Program-made: the position numbers and the translations under genes | Shown: one piece after another, positions 1 to 7,752 of the stretch | Layout of the letters: every line of letters starts with the position of its first letter | Position numbering within the stretch: position 1 is the first letter of the stretch | Origin: DAOSEK01 sp035363095 | Lineage (GTDB): Archaea > Nanobdellota > Nanobdellia > Woesearchaeales > UBA119 | DNA: 24,018 nt | Assembly (NCBI GenBank): GCA_035363095.1 | Contig: DAOSEK010000016.1 | Coordinates: 1-24,018 of the forward strand | Reading direction: 5' to 3' | The notes under the pieces: generated by a model | The model's input: only the letters and a program-made list of their open reading frames with translations | What the model was told of the DNA's origin: nothing | Database searches by the model: none

Positions 1-13
1 AAGCTTTTCAGTT

Positions 14-90
14 ATCAACAACCTAGCTTTAATACAGCGCATGCTTTTATATTACCAACATACCTCGCCCTTTGGGGCGAGGTTGTTGAT
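14..90 (+). repeat. 77-bp inverted-repeat element, copy 1
   Basis: Perfect 11-bp terminal inverted repeats (ATCAACAACCT at 14-24, AGGTTGTTGAT at 80-90) bound this element. A second copy in the same orientation lies at 19046-19121. Inside, the arms CCTCGCCC (63-70) and GGGCGAGG (75-82) form an 8-bp GC-rich hairpin with a TTTG loop. It can extend through CAACA (56-60) pairing with TGTTG (84-88) across one bulge. The outer 14-24/80-90 pairing and the extended hairpin compete for the same 3' arm. Both copies share the core AGCGCATGCT and a block running from TTATATTACC to the hairpin. It could be a small structured RNA, a MITE-like element or a termination/attenuation structure; the sequence alone does not decide. 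Confidence 0.75.
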
Positions 91-193
91 TTTGGCTATT
101 CTTATCCCCTATCATTTATTTTAATTCAAATTCTCCTAGCTCTCCTAAAAAAAGAGCAGATTATTAAGCACAATTTAATCACACTTTAGAAAG

Positions 194-202
194 TTATAAA
201 AA
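194..202 (+). promoter_or_regulatory. TATA box for the HPF-like gene
   Basis: TTATAAAAA is centred about 31 bases before the ATG at 229. Archaeal transcripts usually start 22-27 bases after the TATA centre, so the mRNA would have almost no leader. No SD precedes the ATG, which agrees. Confidence 0.6.
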
Positions 203-228
203 TAAGTCCCAATACTATCAAAAATACA

Positions 229-606
229 ATGGAAAACCAAACAGAAACAAATTCTCCTGTAAACCAGGAACAAAACGAAGAAAAAACCAAACAAAAAAAC
301 ATAATGCTTGGAGAAATGATAGAACTAACAGGATTTTCTGTATTCGATCGCTCTGAAATGATAATAATAAAAAAACTAATAGGCAATTATGTGCGCAAAT
401 TTATAGACTACGAAAAAGGTTTTAGCTCATTAAAACTCACTGCTAAAAAAGTGCATGAAAGAGAAAAATCAGTAATATTTGAATTCCATCTAATGATAAC
501 CCTTTCACAAGGAAATCCCATAACCATTGATTCCAGCGCAAGAAACGCATTTATGGCCCTTGATGAGATATTGAAAAACTCAGAACAACTAATTAAAAAG
601 CTCTAA
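229..606 (+). CDS. HPF/RaiA-like ribosome hibernation candidate
   Basis: This is a 125-aa protein with a charged, low-complexity tail (about residues 1-28) before a compact domain. The predicted order is strand (IELTG), long helix (SEMIIIKKLIGNYVRKF), strand (FSSLKLTAKKVHE), strand (SVIFEFHLMITLS), strand (PITIDSS), helix (NAFMALDEILKNSEQLIKKL). That beta-alpha-beta-beta-beta-alpha order is the fold of HPF/RaiA (S30AE) hibernation factors, and the N-x-F-x-ALD start of the last helix is typical of them. Such proteins bind the 30S decoding centre and silence ribosomes. The gene lies 210 bp upstream of the RelA/SpoT-like pair on the same strand, which fits a starvation role but does not prove it. 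Its own TATA box precedes it and a T9 tract follows. The assignment rests on predicted fold order and a short motif, so a different small alpha/beta protein remains possible. Confidence 0.55.
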   Translation: MENQTETNSPVNQEQNEEKTKQKNIMLGEMIELTGFSVFDRSEMIIIKKLIGNYVRKFIDYEKGFSSLKLTAKKVHEREKSVIFEFHLMITLSQGNPITIDSSARNAFMALDEILKNSEQLIKKL

Positions 607-632
607 ATTGAACGCTTAATAAAAAACAGCAC

Positions 633-641
633 TTTTTTTTT
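633..641 (+). terminator. Poly-T terminator after the HPF-like gene
   Basis: Nine consecutive T lie 27 bases after the stop codon without a strong hairpin. This is the usual form of an archaeal intrinsic terminator and suggests that the next gene is transcribed separately. Confidence 0.5.
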
Positions 642-660
642 AAACCACTTATTTCTTTTT

Positions 661-690
661 TCTTTTCAATTCTTTTCAATCCTTTTCAAT
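661..690. repeat. Three tandem 10-bp repeats YCTTTTCAAT
   Basis: Three adjacent copies of YCTTTTCAAT (first base T, T, C) lie in a pyrimidine-rich intergenic stretch about 100 bp upstream of the HD-domain gene promoter. They could be regulator binding sites or simple slippage. Confidence 0.7.
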
Positions 691-787
691 CTTCTCATGA
701 AAATTTATTTCTACCCCAAAATTCACTCTGAAAATTCACCCTCAAAAGTGAAACTGACATCCCTTATGCCAAAATCTTAAAGCAAAC

Positions 788-795
788 TATATAAA
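788..795 (+). promoter_or_regulatory. TATA box for the RelA/SpoT-like HD gene
   Basis: TATATAAA is centred about 25 bases before the ATG at 817 and is preceded by a purine-rich AGCAAA that could act as a BRE. There is no SD, so a leaderless transcript starting at or near the ATG is expected. This supports the chosen start. Confidence 0.65.
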
Positions 796-816
796 TCAAG
801 AAATTTTACTACTCCT

Positions 817-2598
817 ATGGAATTAAAACCTCCCGAATTAGTTCGTTTAGAACAGCTTCACAAAAAAACTCAAAGCGTAGAAGAACTTGTTGAGTATCTA
901 TTCCTTGATTTACAATCAATTAGAGAAACCTACAACCAACTAGACTCAGAATCTTCAAAAAAAGAATTTATTCATATGGTATCATCAAAAAAATCCTTCA
1001 AAAGCATAGAATTTTTAAGCTCTTTTCCAAAGGATTCAAATCCCATCAAAAAAAACCAATCTCTCTTAGGTCCCATAGATTCTAAAGAAAAACAATCTTC
1101 CATACACTTAGATCTTCAGAGATTTTTAGTAGATAAAGAATCTCAAAAAGTACGACCAAAAAAACAAGCAGTGGACCTTAATATGTATACAATAAAAGGT
1201 AATGTTAAAGTTGAAAATCCAAAGGACAAAGAAATTTTTGATGAGTTCCTAAGCCTTGAAGGTGTTCTCATCAGAAATTTTTTCTCAGCCCAATTAGGAG
1301 ACCAGATTAAAAACCAAATCGAGATGAATTTTATCGCAAGATTTGCTTCAATGCTAATCTCTTTTTTATATACTAAAGATTCACTTATAAGAAAAGATGG
1401 AAATTACGCCTTTTCCCATCATCTCTTCATATTTGAGTATCTAAAAGAATTATACTCAAAACATCTAAGCAACAAAGAAATATATGGTCCTCAATTTGAC
1501 TTTGAAGTTGTATGCGAAATATTAGGCCATGATTATTTAGAAGATATCTCAAAAATAATAGTAAAAACTAAACGAAATGAAATAAGTAAAAAAAACGATG
1601 GAACTAAAACTTTGTCAATCCTTGAAGAGCCAAAAAGATTAGTTAGCCATTCAAAAAAAGTAAAATTAACAAAAGACATGCTTGATCACAAAATAAAAAG
1701 ACCTGTTGCAGAAAGCATCTCCCAAGGCATTGCTGCACTAAGCCGAATCCGAGAAGAAGAATACCAAGACTATATAGATACACTCATACTCTACATGTGC
1801 CTAAAAGAGCATTTCGGTCCAAACCTAGATAAAATAAATGAAAAGATTGATTCCATAATAATAAAAAATGATTATCTTTCAAAAGGAATAGAATCATATA
1901 TCGCTCAAAATATTAGTATATCTACTGATTACAAATTATTTATAATAAAAATGGCTGATCGAATCCATAATACCCTCACAGTAGAAGGCTTCTTAAATGC
2001 TTATAACAAATCATTAGACAAACAAAAAAATCAAACACTACAAAGCTCTTGTACAAATACTACTCTTCCAAAAGCCCCCATAGAAAAAATGATTGAAGAA
2101 ATATCTCAAAAAAGCCTATACATGATTCACATATCAAAACTTCTTTTACTATATGGTTCAAGAACCCTTACAAAAGAGATCCATAAAAAAATAAAGCCCC
2201 TTGAATACCCAAAACAATACAAACATTTAAGTGTAGGTAGCTTTATCAAATCAGTAAAGACCCTTAAAGGTATTTACTCAAAGATATCTTCTTACGAAAA
2301 TATTTTAAATGATATCGATTTTTTCATCGAAAAAAAACATTTAATAAACTCAATAAAATCCCTAAAAATACTCTATCAGGAATTCTTGGACTTATCTTAT
2401 GTCTCAATTGAGAAATCCAAACAAATAAGATCCTTACTAAACAATAAAGACACACTTTATGAAAAGTATCTACAATTCTTGGACACAATAGATAATACAA
2501 TAAAAAAATACAACGAGGAAATTAACTATTTTAATCCAAGCCTATTTGAAGGTGAAAACAGAGCAAGAGCTCTAATAAACAGCCAAAAAACGCTCTAA
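817..2598 (+). CDS. RelA/SpoT-type HD hydrolase domain protein
   Basis: A 593-aa protein whose middle matches the (p)ppGpp hydrolase HD domain of RelA/SpoT. R192-K193 then H201 keeps the nine-residue spacing of R44...H53 in the Streptococcus Rel enzyme. H238-D239-Y-L-E242-D243 matches the HDxxED motif (H77, D78, E81, D82). K-M-A-D381-R-I-H-N385 matches the LADRLHN motif (D144, N148). VAESISQGIAALSRI resembles the segment normally reading VRDIVDGVTKL. An insertion of about 13 residues lies between H201 and H238, and a larger one before D381. All metal and catalytic residues are present, so hydrolase activity on (p)ppGpp or a related nucleotide is plausible. About 160 N-terminal and 200 C-terminal residues are unrecognised; no synthetase or TGS domain is visible here. 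The synthetase-like partner follows 52 bp downstream. RelA/SpoT proteins are rare in archaea. Confidence 0.75.
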   Translation: MELKPPELVRLEQLHKKTQSVEELVEYLFLDLQSIRETYNQLDSESSKKEFIHMVSSKKSFKSIEFLSSFPKDSNPIKKNQSLLGPIDSKEKQSSIHLDLQRFLVDKESQKVRPKKQAVDLNMYTIKGNVKVENPKDKEIFDEFLSLEGVLIRNFFSAQLGDQIKNQIEMNFIARFASMLISFLYTKDSLIRKDGNYAFSHHLFIFEYLKELYSKHLSNKEIYGPQFDFEVVCEILGHDYLEDISKIIVKTKRNEISKKNDGTKTLSILEEPKRLVSHSKKVKLTKDMLDHKIKRPVAESISQGIAALSRIREEEYQDYIDTLILYMCLKEHFGPNLDKINEKIDSIIIKNDYLSKGIESYIAQNISISTDYKLFIIKMADRIHNTLTVEGFLNAYNKSLDKQKNQTLQSSCTNTTLPKAPIEKMIEEISQKSLYMIHISKLLLLYGSRTLTKEIHKKIKPLEYPKQYKHLSVGSFIKSVKTLKGIYSKISSYENILNDIDFFIEKKHLINSIKSLKILYQEFLDLSYVSIEKSKQIRSLLNNKDTLYEKYLQFLDTIDNTIKKYNEEINYFNPSLFEGENRARALINSQKTL

Positions 2599-2616
2599 TC
2601 AATCAAAAACTTGACT

Positions 2617-2625
2617 TTTAAAAAA
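2617..2625 (+). promoter_or_regulatory. Possible TATA box for the synthetase-like gene
   Basis: TTTAAAAAA lies about 30 bases before the ATG at 2651, in the 52-bp space between the two alarmone genes. It may give the second gene its own leaderless transcript, but the region is so A-rich that the match could be chance. Confidence 0.35.
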
Positions 2626-2650
2626 ATAAAATCATCACAAAAGATTCAAA

Positions 2651-4684
2651 ATGAACATCTCAAAGCAATCACAATCAACAAATTCAAACATAAATTCCTG
2701 CCAAAGCCAGACATTAACAGAATTGCTACAATCACTTACTGCTCAATACACCAATCTAGCAAAAGAAAAAGAAAGTTTAAAATTGCTAATTGGTCAAGGA
2801 AAATTAAAAAAAGAAGAAGGTTTAAATGAAATAACCACAATCGATGACAAAATCATTGAAATTCTTGAAGAAATAAATAACATTCAAAGAAAACGCAATT
2901 CTCCAATTGAAGCCATAAATGAGGGATTAAAAAAATTCACTAAAGCCCTTGGAGATAACGACATACAAAACTACGATATCGGTGCAGATATCTCATCTCT
3001 TAGGGTTATTCCCTTAAGTATGATTCCAATATTTATATTAGAAAAATACCAAATTAAAATATTCGAAGACGAGGTTTTCCTAAATAAAATTTTAGAGTTA
3101 TCAATGTCATACAAAGAAAGTCTCACATGCAAATACTCTAAACTCTTATCAAAAGAAAAATCACCTGCAAAATCATCAATACAATCATTGATAAAACTAA
3201 TAAATAACTTCAATCAAGACATTGTCTCAAAACTTGGCTCTTCAACAAAACACACTGATTTAAACAATCATAACCTTAGCAACACATCAAAAGAATTATA
3301 TGAACAATTTAAAATAATCCTAGATGGTATCTCAAAACATAACAGGGACTCCTATGGCCGAGCTATAGAAACACTTTTTGAAGAACAAAGGTCAAAATTA
3401 TTCTCAACATTGGTTGATTCTAAAGGAAATGAATCATTTTTATCAGAAGAATTAAAACTTGAATTAGATGAGACTTCAAAATACATAAAAGAAGTAAAAA
3501 TACCCTTCTTACTAAATGACCTTACAACAACAATAGGAATAATAAAAGAAGATCATCTACAAGATATAAAACAAACCAAACAAACATTTGTATCAAGTTC
3601 TCTTGAAAAGGTGCTAAACTGGCTCTTTGAAAATCCATATTTCTTATGTCTTTATATAAACAAAAAGCTATCAAAACTAAAAAACAATGGTGGTTTAAAG
3701 CAAAATCCAATGCTTCCTGATGAGCTGGAACAAAGAATTGACACAATATTGGCAGTTGGAACAAAAGAAAAAAAGCAAAATCTTGGAAAATCTGAATCTG
3801 ATAAATACTACTCTTGGATTAGGTCTATATTGGCACCAAATAATAACACTGACAAAAAAGCTAACAACAATATCTGTGATTATACATTATCAACTCTAAA
3901 CATACTTGAATCAAAAAAAGGAGATCCTAAAATCACAAAAATACTAAGAGACCTATACCTTCAAAAAGATAAACTAAGAGTACCCAAAACACTAGAATAT
4001 TTAGACTCTCACAAAGTAGCATTGTATATTGCAGACTTAGAATATCGTAAAGATGCTCCTATATCTATGATTGTAAAATACAAAAGCCCCTTAAGATTAG
4101 CTGAGAAAATTGCAAGAAGATACCTAAAACAAATTGAAGTTTTAAGGGATAATCCTACGCCTCAAGAATTGATTTCTATGGAACTCTATGATGATGAATT
4201 TAAAAGAAACAGAGAGTATCTTGTCATTAAAGATATTGTTGGAATAATGTTTGTATATCCTCCAACATCAATTGATCTAACAAAAGATGAAAATTCAATA
4301 AAATATCTATCCTTATCAAATCCAATAGACAAAAATAAAAGACTTAAGCAAAACAAAGGAAAGAACTTCTACAAAAATCCTAAAGGAGGATTTGTAGCTG
4401 GGATAAAAAAAAGATGCAGACCAATAGTAAATCCCTTTTATTACTTTAATGGGCAACTAGATTATATAGAGATTATGCTAACAGACCTAATAGGTTTAAT
4501 TGACTCTGAAATAGGTAGCCGAGCACATAATCTCTACGAAGCTAAAGAAAGCAGATTCATTGAACATTTAAAAGGCATGGACCTAAACACATATAACTAC
4601 TTATTAAAAATATCAACTGCTATTTTTTCTCCCTATTGGAACGAGCTAGTAAAAAATCCTATAAACTCATTTTTTCTTAAATAG
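2651..4684 (+). CDS. Divergent RelA/SpoT-type synthetase domain protein
   Basis: A 677-aa protein. Residues 25-85 look like a coiled coil, and the middle is unrecognised and mostly helical. Residues about 470-640 match the RelA/SpoT nucleotide pyrophosphokinase domain. K476-Y-K478 followed by K486 keeps the spacing of the RxK...K ATP-binding motif (R241, K243, K251 in the Streptococcus Rel enzyme, with R replaced by K). D528-I-V-G-I matches the Mg-binding D264 motif. N576-P-K-G-G-F581 matches the G-loop PKxNGY, with F for the stacking Y. E607 in IEIML matches catalytic E323 of VEIQIRT. E620-x-G-x-x-A-H626-x-x-Y matches the domain end ExGxAAHWxY. A 41-residue stretch separates K486 from D528, and the usual R after GI is M533. 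Activity is therefore possible but uncertain; a regulatory pseudo-synthetase is the alternative. The partner hydrolase lies directly upstream. Confidence 0.65.
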   Translation: MNISKQSQSTNSNINSCQSQTLTELLQSLTAQYTNLAKEKESLKLLIGQGKLKKEEGLNEITTIDDKIIEILEEINNIQRKRNSPIEAINEGLKKFTKALGDNDIQNYDIGADISSLRVIPLSMIPIFILEKYQIKIFEDEVFLNKILELSMSYKESLTCKYSKLLSKEKSPAKSSIQSLIKLINNFNQDIVSKLGSSTKHTDLNNHNLSNTSKELYEQFKIILDGISKHNRDSYGRAIETLFEEQRSKLFSTLVDSKGNESFLSEELKLELDETSKYIKEVKIPFLLNDLTTTIGIIKEDHLQDIKQTKQTFVSSSLEKVLNWLFENPYFLCLYINKKLSKLKNNGGLKQNPMLPDELEQRIDTILAVGTKEKKQNLGKSESDKYYSWIRSILAPNNNTDKKANNNICDYTLSTLNILESKKGDPKITKILRDLYLQKDKLRVPKTLEYLDSHKVALYIADLEYRKDAPISMIVKYKSPLRLAEKIARRYLKQIEVLRDNPTPQELISMELYDDEFKRNREYLVIKDIVGIMFVYPPTSIDLTKDENSIKYLSLSNPIDKNKRLKQNKGKNFYKNPKGGFVAGIKKRCRPIVNPFYYFNGQLDYIEIMLTDLIGLIDSEIGSRAHNLYEAKESRFIEHLKGMDLNTYNYLLKISTAIFSPYWNELVKNPINSFFLK

Positions 4685-4690
4685 TGATTT

Positions 4691-4752
4691 TGTGAATTCA
4701 TCATTTGCATACCTTGCTCTTAAAGCATAAAGTTTGAAAAGATGGATTCACA
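4691..4752 (+). other. Imperfect 12-bp inverted repeat after the synthetase-like gene
   Basis: TGTGAATTCATC (4691-4702) and GATGGATTCACA (4741-4752) pair along 12 bp with one G-T wobble. The enclosed 38 bases contain a small TGCT/AGCA hairpin. It starts seven bases after the stop codon, so it may be a 3' UTR structure or processed RNA. Confidence 0.45.
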
Positions 4753-4781
4753 TAACGTTTAACCTTGACTATCCTAAAAAC

Positions 4782-4808
4782 ACCTTGACATTTATGCCGA
4801 GGTTTTTC
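4782..4808 (+). terminator. Hairpin plus T5, possible terminator
   Basis: ACCTTG (4782-4787) pairs with CGAGGT (4798-4803), including one T-G wobble, around a 10-base loop, and T residues follow directly. This is terminator-like. The rest of the 308-bp space between the synthetase-like gene and cysS (4685-4992) is A/T-rich and holds nothing else I can support. Confidence 0.35.
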
Positions 4809-4992
4809 ATTTTAAACACAATCTTCTTGTTTACTCCCAAATCCCTAGAAAGTTTAATAAATATTAAAAAAAATCTATGTCATAAAAAGGACTATTCACA
4901 AAGGTTATTAAAAAAGATTATATAGAGAACTTAGAAATAGATTAGAAAAAAACAAATAAAAAAAATAGAAATCAAATAAAATAGGATAGAAA

Positions 4993-6377
4993 ATGCCAAT
5001 ATCATTTTATAACACATTAACCCGAAAAAAAGAGAAATTTATACCTATCTCTGCAGATAAGGTAACAATTTACTCCTGTGGTCCTACAGTATATAATTCT
5101 CCTCACATAGGAAATCTAAGGGCATTTGTATTTGTAGATATTTTAGTAAGATACCTAAGATATAGAGGCTATAACGTTGTAAATGTAATGAATCTTACAG
5201 ACGTTGAAGATAAATCTATCAAGGCTTCAATAGAAGCAAAAACCCCAATTACCCAGTTCACCCAAAAATACATCGACTTATTCTTTTCAGACATAAAAGA
5301 AATGGGCTGTATCCCTTCAACATACTACCCCCGTGCGACAGATAATATCCCTGAGATGATTGAAATAATAAAGGCACTAACAGAAAACAAACACACATAT
5401 GTTGCTGATGGCTCTGTATACTTTAAGATATCATCCTTTAAAGATTATGGAAAACTGGCAAACCTTGATATAAAAACATTAAAAAAGAATGCAGATGGTC
5501 GGCTTAGCTTGGATGAATACGAAAAAGAGGATGCAAAAGACTTTGTGGTTTGGAAAGCGCACTCTGAGTCGGATGGAGAAGTATTTTGGGAAAGCCCTTT
5601 TGGGAAAGGTAGACCGGGTTGGCATATAGAATGCTCAGCAATGAGCACAAAATACCTAGGTCAACCAATAGACATCCACACAGGTGGTGTAGATCTTATA
5701 TTCCCACACCATACAAACGAGATAGCTCAAAGTGAGGGCGCAACAAAAAAGAAATTTGTAAACTACTGGCTTCACTCTGAACATCTCAAGGTAGATGGCA
5801 AGAAAATGTCAAAGTCCTTAGGAAATTTCTACACTCTCAACGATATAAAAAAACTTGGCTTTTCTCCATTAGCTCTTAGATATTTCTTCGTCTCAAACAA
5901 TTATCGTGTCCAGATAAACTATACTAATGATGTAATGGTTTCCTCGACCAACTCAATAAAGAAATTAAATGATTTTGTATTTTTCCTAAAAAACATTAAA
6001 TCATCAACAGGCGATGATGCCAATTGCATAATTGAAGAATCAAGAGAAAAATTCATTCAAGCTATGGATGATGATCTAAACAGTCCTATTGCATTCTCTT
6101 CAATATTTGATTTAATCTCAAAAACATACAAAATAAATCTATCCAAAGAATCTGCATCAAACATCTTGGATTATTTAAGAGAAATTAACAGCATATTAGG
6201 AATAATAGATTTCTCCTCAGAAGAGGGAGATATAGACTTAGAAATTGAACAATTAATTGAAAAAAGAGATATGGCCAGAAAGGCAAAAGACTTTAAAACT
6301 GCAGACAATATAAGAGATGAGCTACTAAAAAGAAACATAGAACTAATAGACAGTCCACAAGGCACAATCTTTAGAAG

Positions 6378-6387
<10 letters not shown>
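4993..6387 (+). CDS. cysS: Cysteinyl-tRNA synthetase, bacterial type
   Basis: Class I aminoacyl-tRNA synthetase that charges tRNA-Cys in the cytoplasm. The 464-aa length is normal for CysRS. C29 lies in the opening YSCGPTVY block, the HIGH-type motif is H38-I-G-N, and C214 lies in GWHIECSAMS. H239, H240 and E243 lie in HTGGVDLIFPHHTNE, and KMSKS is at 271-275. C29, C214, H239 and E243 would form the zinc site that selects cysteine. The C-terminus ends in the short bacterial-style strand after the anticodon-binding helices. The start MPISFYNTLTRKKE is where family members begin. No close SD is clear; GGAT lies nine bases upstream in a very A-rich leader. The stop codon lies within the edge of the TAAA repeat. 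Assignment is secure. Confidence 0.97.
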
Positions 6388-6612
<225 letters not shown>

Positions 6613-6744
6613 CAACCAAAACACTTCTAGAAAAAACATTCATAAAAAACACATCTTTAAGAAACATATCTATATCTAAGATAAAAATATTTACAATTAA
6701 ATTACCTATAAATATCTGAAAGTAATAAGAAAAAATCTACAAAG

Positions 6745-6776
6745 CACCTTTTGTTTAAAACACCTTTTGTGTAAAT
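6745..6776. repeat. Two tandem 16-bp repeats
   Basis: CACCTTTTGTTTAAAA (6745-6760) is followed directly by CACCTTTTGTGTAAAT (6761-6776), with two mismatches. It lies in the 3' region of the minus-strand nucleotidyltransferase gene. The rest of 6613-6836 is A/T-rich with nothing else recognised. Confidence 0.65.
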
Positions 6777-6782
6777 CTCATC

Positions 6783-6790
6783 AAAAAAAA
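6783..6790 (-). terminator. Possible T-tract terminator of the minus-strand cluster
   Basis: A8 on the + strand (T8 on the - strand) lies about 47 bases after the stop codon of the nucleotidyltransferase gene. A second T-rich run (6801-6807) serves the opposite direction. Confidence 0.35.
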
Positions 6791-6836
6791 TACGAATATA
6801 TTTTTTTAAAACAAAAAATTCTTCCAATCTCACCTA

Positions 6837-7631
6837 TCATTTACCCTCTACAATATCAGTCATTGCCAAAATAAAATCCTCTGCATCAGTTTTCAAATCA
6901 TCTATCTCTGCTCCAGAAATCTTATTTTTAATGCCCCGTTTAGTCTCTTCATACAACCCAATTACTCTCTTAGCAAACTCAACATGTTTTATAGGAATCT
7001 CTCCTCTTTTGCAAGCCTCTTCCAAAACCTCAGGAATCTTATTAGGAGTTGGAGGAATATATCCAATTTTCATCAGTGCCGCATGACTTGAATCAACTGT
7101 ACACCAATACAAATCATTTAACGCCTGAAAATACCTTCCATTAACATTTCTAAGAGCAATAGGTGCCCGTTCTAAATAGCTATATATTGATTCTTGTGAA
7201 GGTCTCATTCTCCCTGAAAAAAGCAAAACCTGAAGTGGCTCAAAAAAACCGCTATCTAAAACAGCAAACCCATCTCTCAAGATATTTGTTGCAACAGGGT
7301 CGCCCTTAATCAAATAATCCCATAACGAACTAATCTTAAGCGTTGTAGCATGAATCTTAGTTGAGACCTGTCTAATTATTTCCTCCAAAACAGCCTTATA
7401 AGCATTGCTTACTTCTGGAGTAATCTGATACGTTGCATCATCAATGATCATTAAAATATCAATATCAGAATTTTTTGATCTTGTATTTCTTGCACTACTT
7501 CCAAAAAGAACAATCGCCTTAATAAAATCCCCAAGTTCCTTATAAACCCTTTTAGAAAACTCATAAGTAATATCAACATCGTACTGCCTAAACTTTGAGG
7601 CATTATCGTTGCTTTTCTTTTCAGCATACAT
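6837..7631 (-). CDS. Nucleotidyltransferase with helical, HEPN-like C-terminus
   Basis: The N-terminal third is a DNA polymerase beta-type nucleotidyltransferase. AIVLFGSSARNTRSKNSDIDILMIID holds the GSxxR motif (G44-S45) and the two catalytic carboxylates D56 and D58, numbered from the ATG at 7631. The third acidic residue expected on the following strand is not evident; the strand reads KIHATTLKI. Residues about 150-264 are helical and resemble HEPN partners, which in bacteria usually form a separate toxin or antitoxin gene. I chose the ATG at 7631 because GGTGGT, a partial SD, lies nine bases before it; a TTG at 7646 would add five residues. The gene closes the minus-strand cluster, 121 bp after the TIM-barrel gene. 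Substrate unknown; minimal nucleotidyltransferases can AMPylate proteins or modify RNA. Confidence 0.75.
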   Translation of the reverse strand: MYAEKKSNDNASKFRQYDVDITYEFSKRVYKELGDFIKAIVLFGSSARNTRSKNSDIDILMIIDDATYQITPEVSNAYKAVLEEIIRQVSTKIHATTLKISSLWDYLIKGDPVATNILRDGFAVLDSGFFEPLQVLLFSGRMRPSQESIYSYLERAPIALRNVNGRYFQALNDLYWCTVDSSHAALMKIGYIPPTPNKIPEVLEEACKRGEIPIKHVEFAKRVIGLYEETKRGIKNKISGAEIDDLKTDAEDFILAMTDIVEGK

Positions 7632-7752
7632 TTTTAAGACCACCAATCTTTTTTAACACAATTTTTTCTTTTCTAAACATGATTAATAACAATCAAATAT
7701 AAAAAATGTTCTATAACCAAAACCTACATTATATAGCATATATTGCTAAAAC

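Noticed and set aside
2611..2829. 72-aa basic open frame with TTG start overlapping the synthetase-like gene
   Set aside because: It overlaps a well-supported gene in another frame, and its lysine/arginine richness comes from A-rich DNA.
4734..4925. 63-aa open frame between the synthetase-like gene and cysS
   Set aside because: It lies over inverted repeats and AT-rich sequence, has no SD or TATA at proper distance, and its composition looks random.
6837..7631. MNT/HEPN toxin-antitoxin locus
   Set aside because: Both domains appear in one chain, with no separate HEPN partner gene beside it; a classical two-gene module is not supported.
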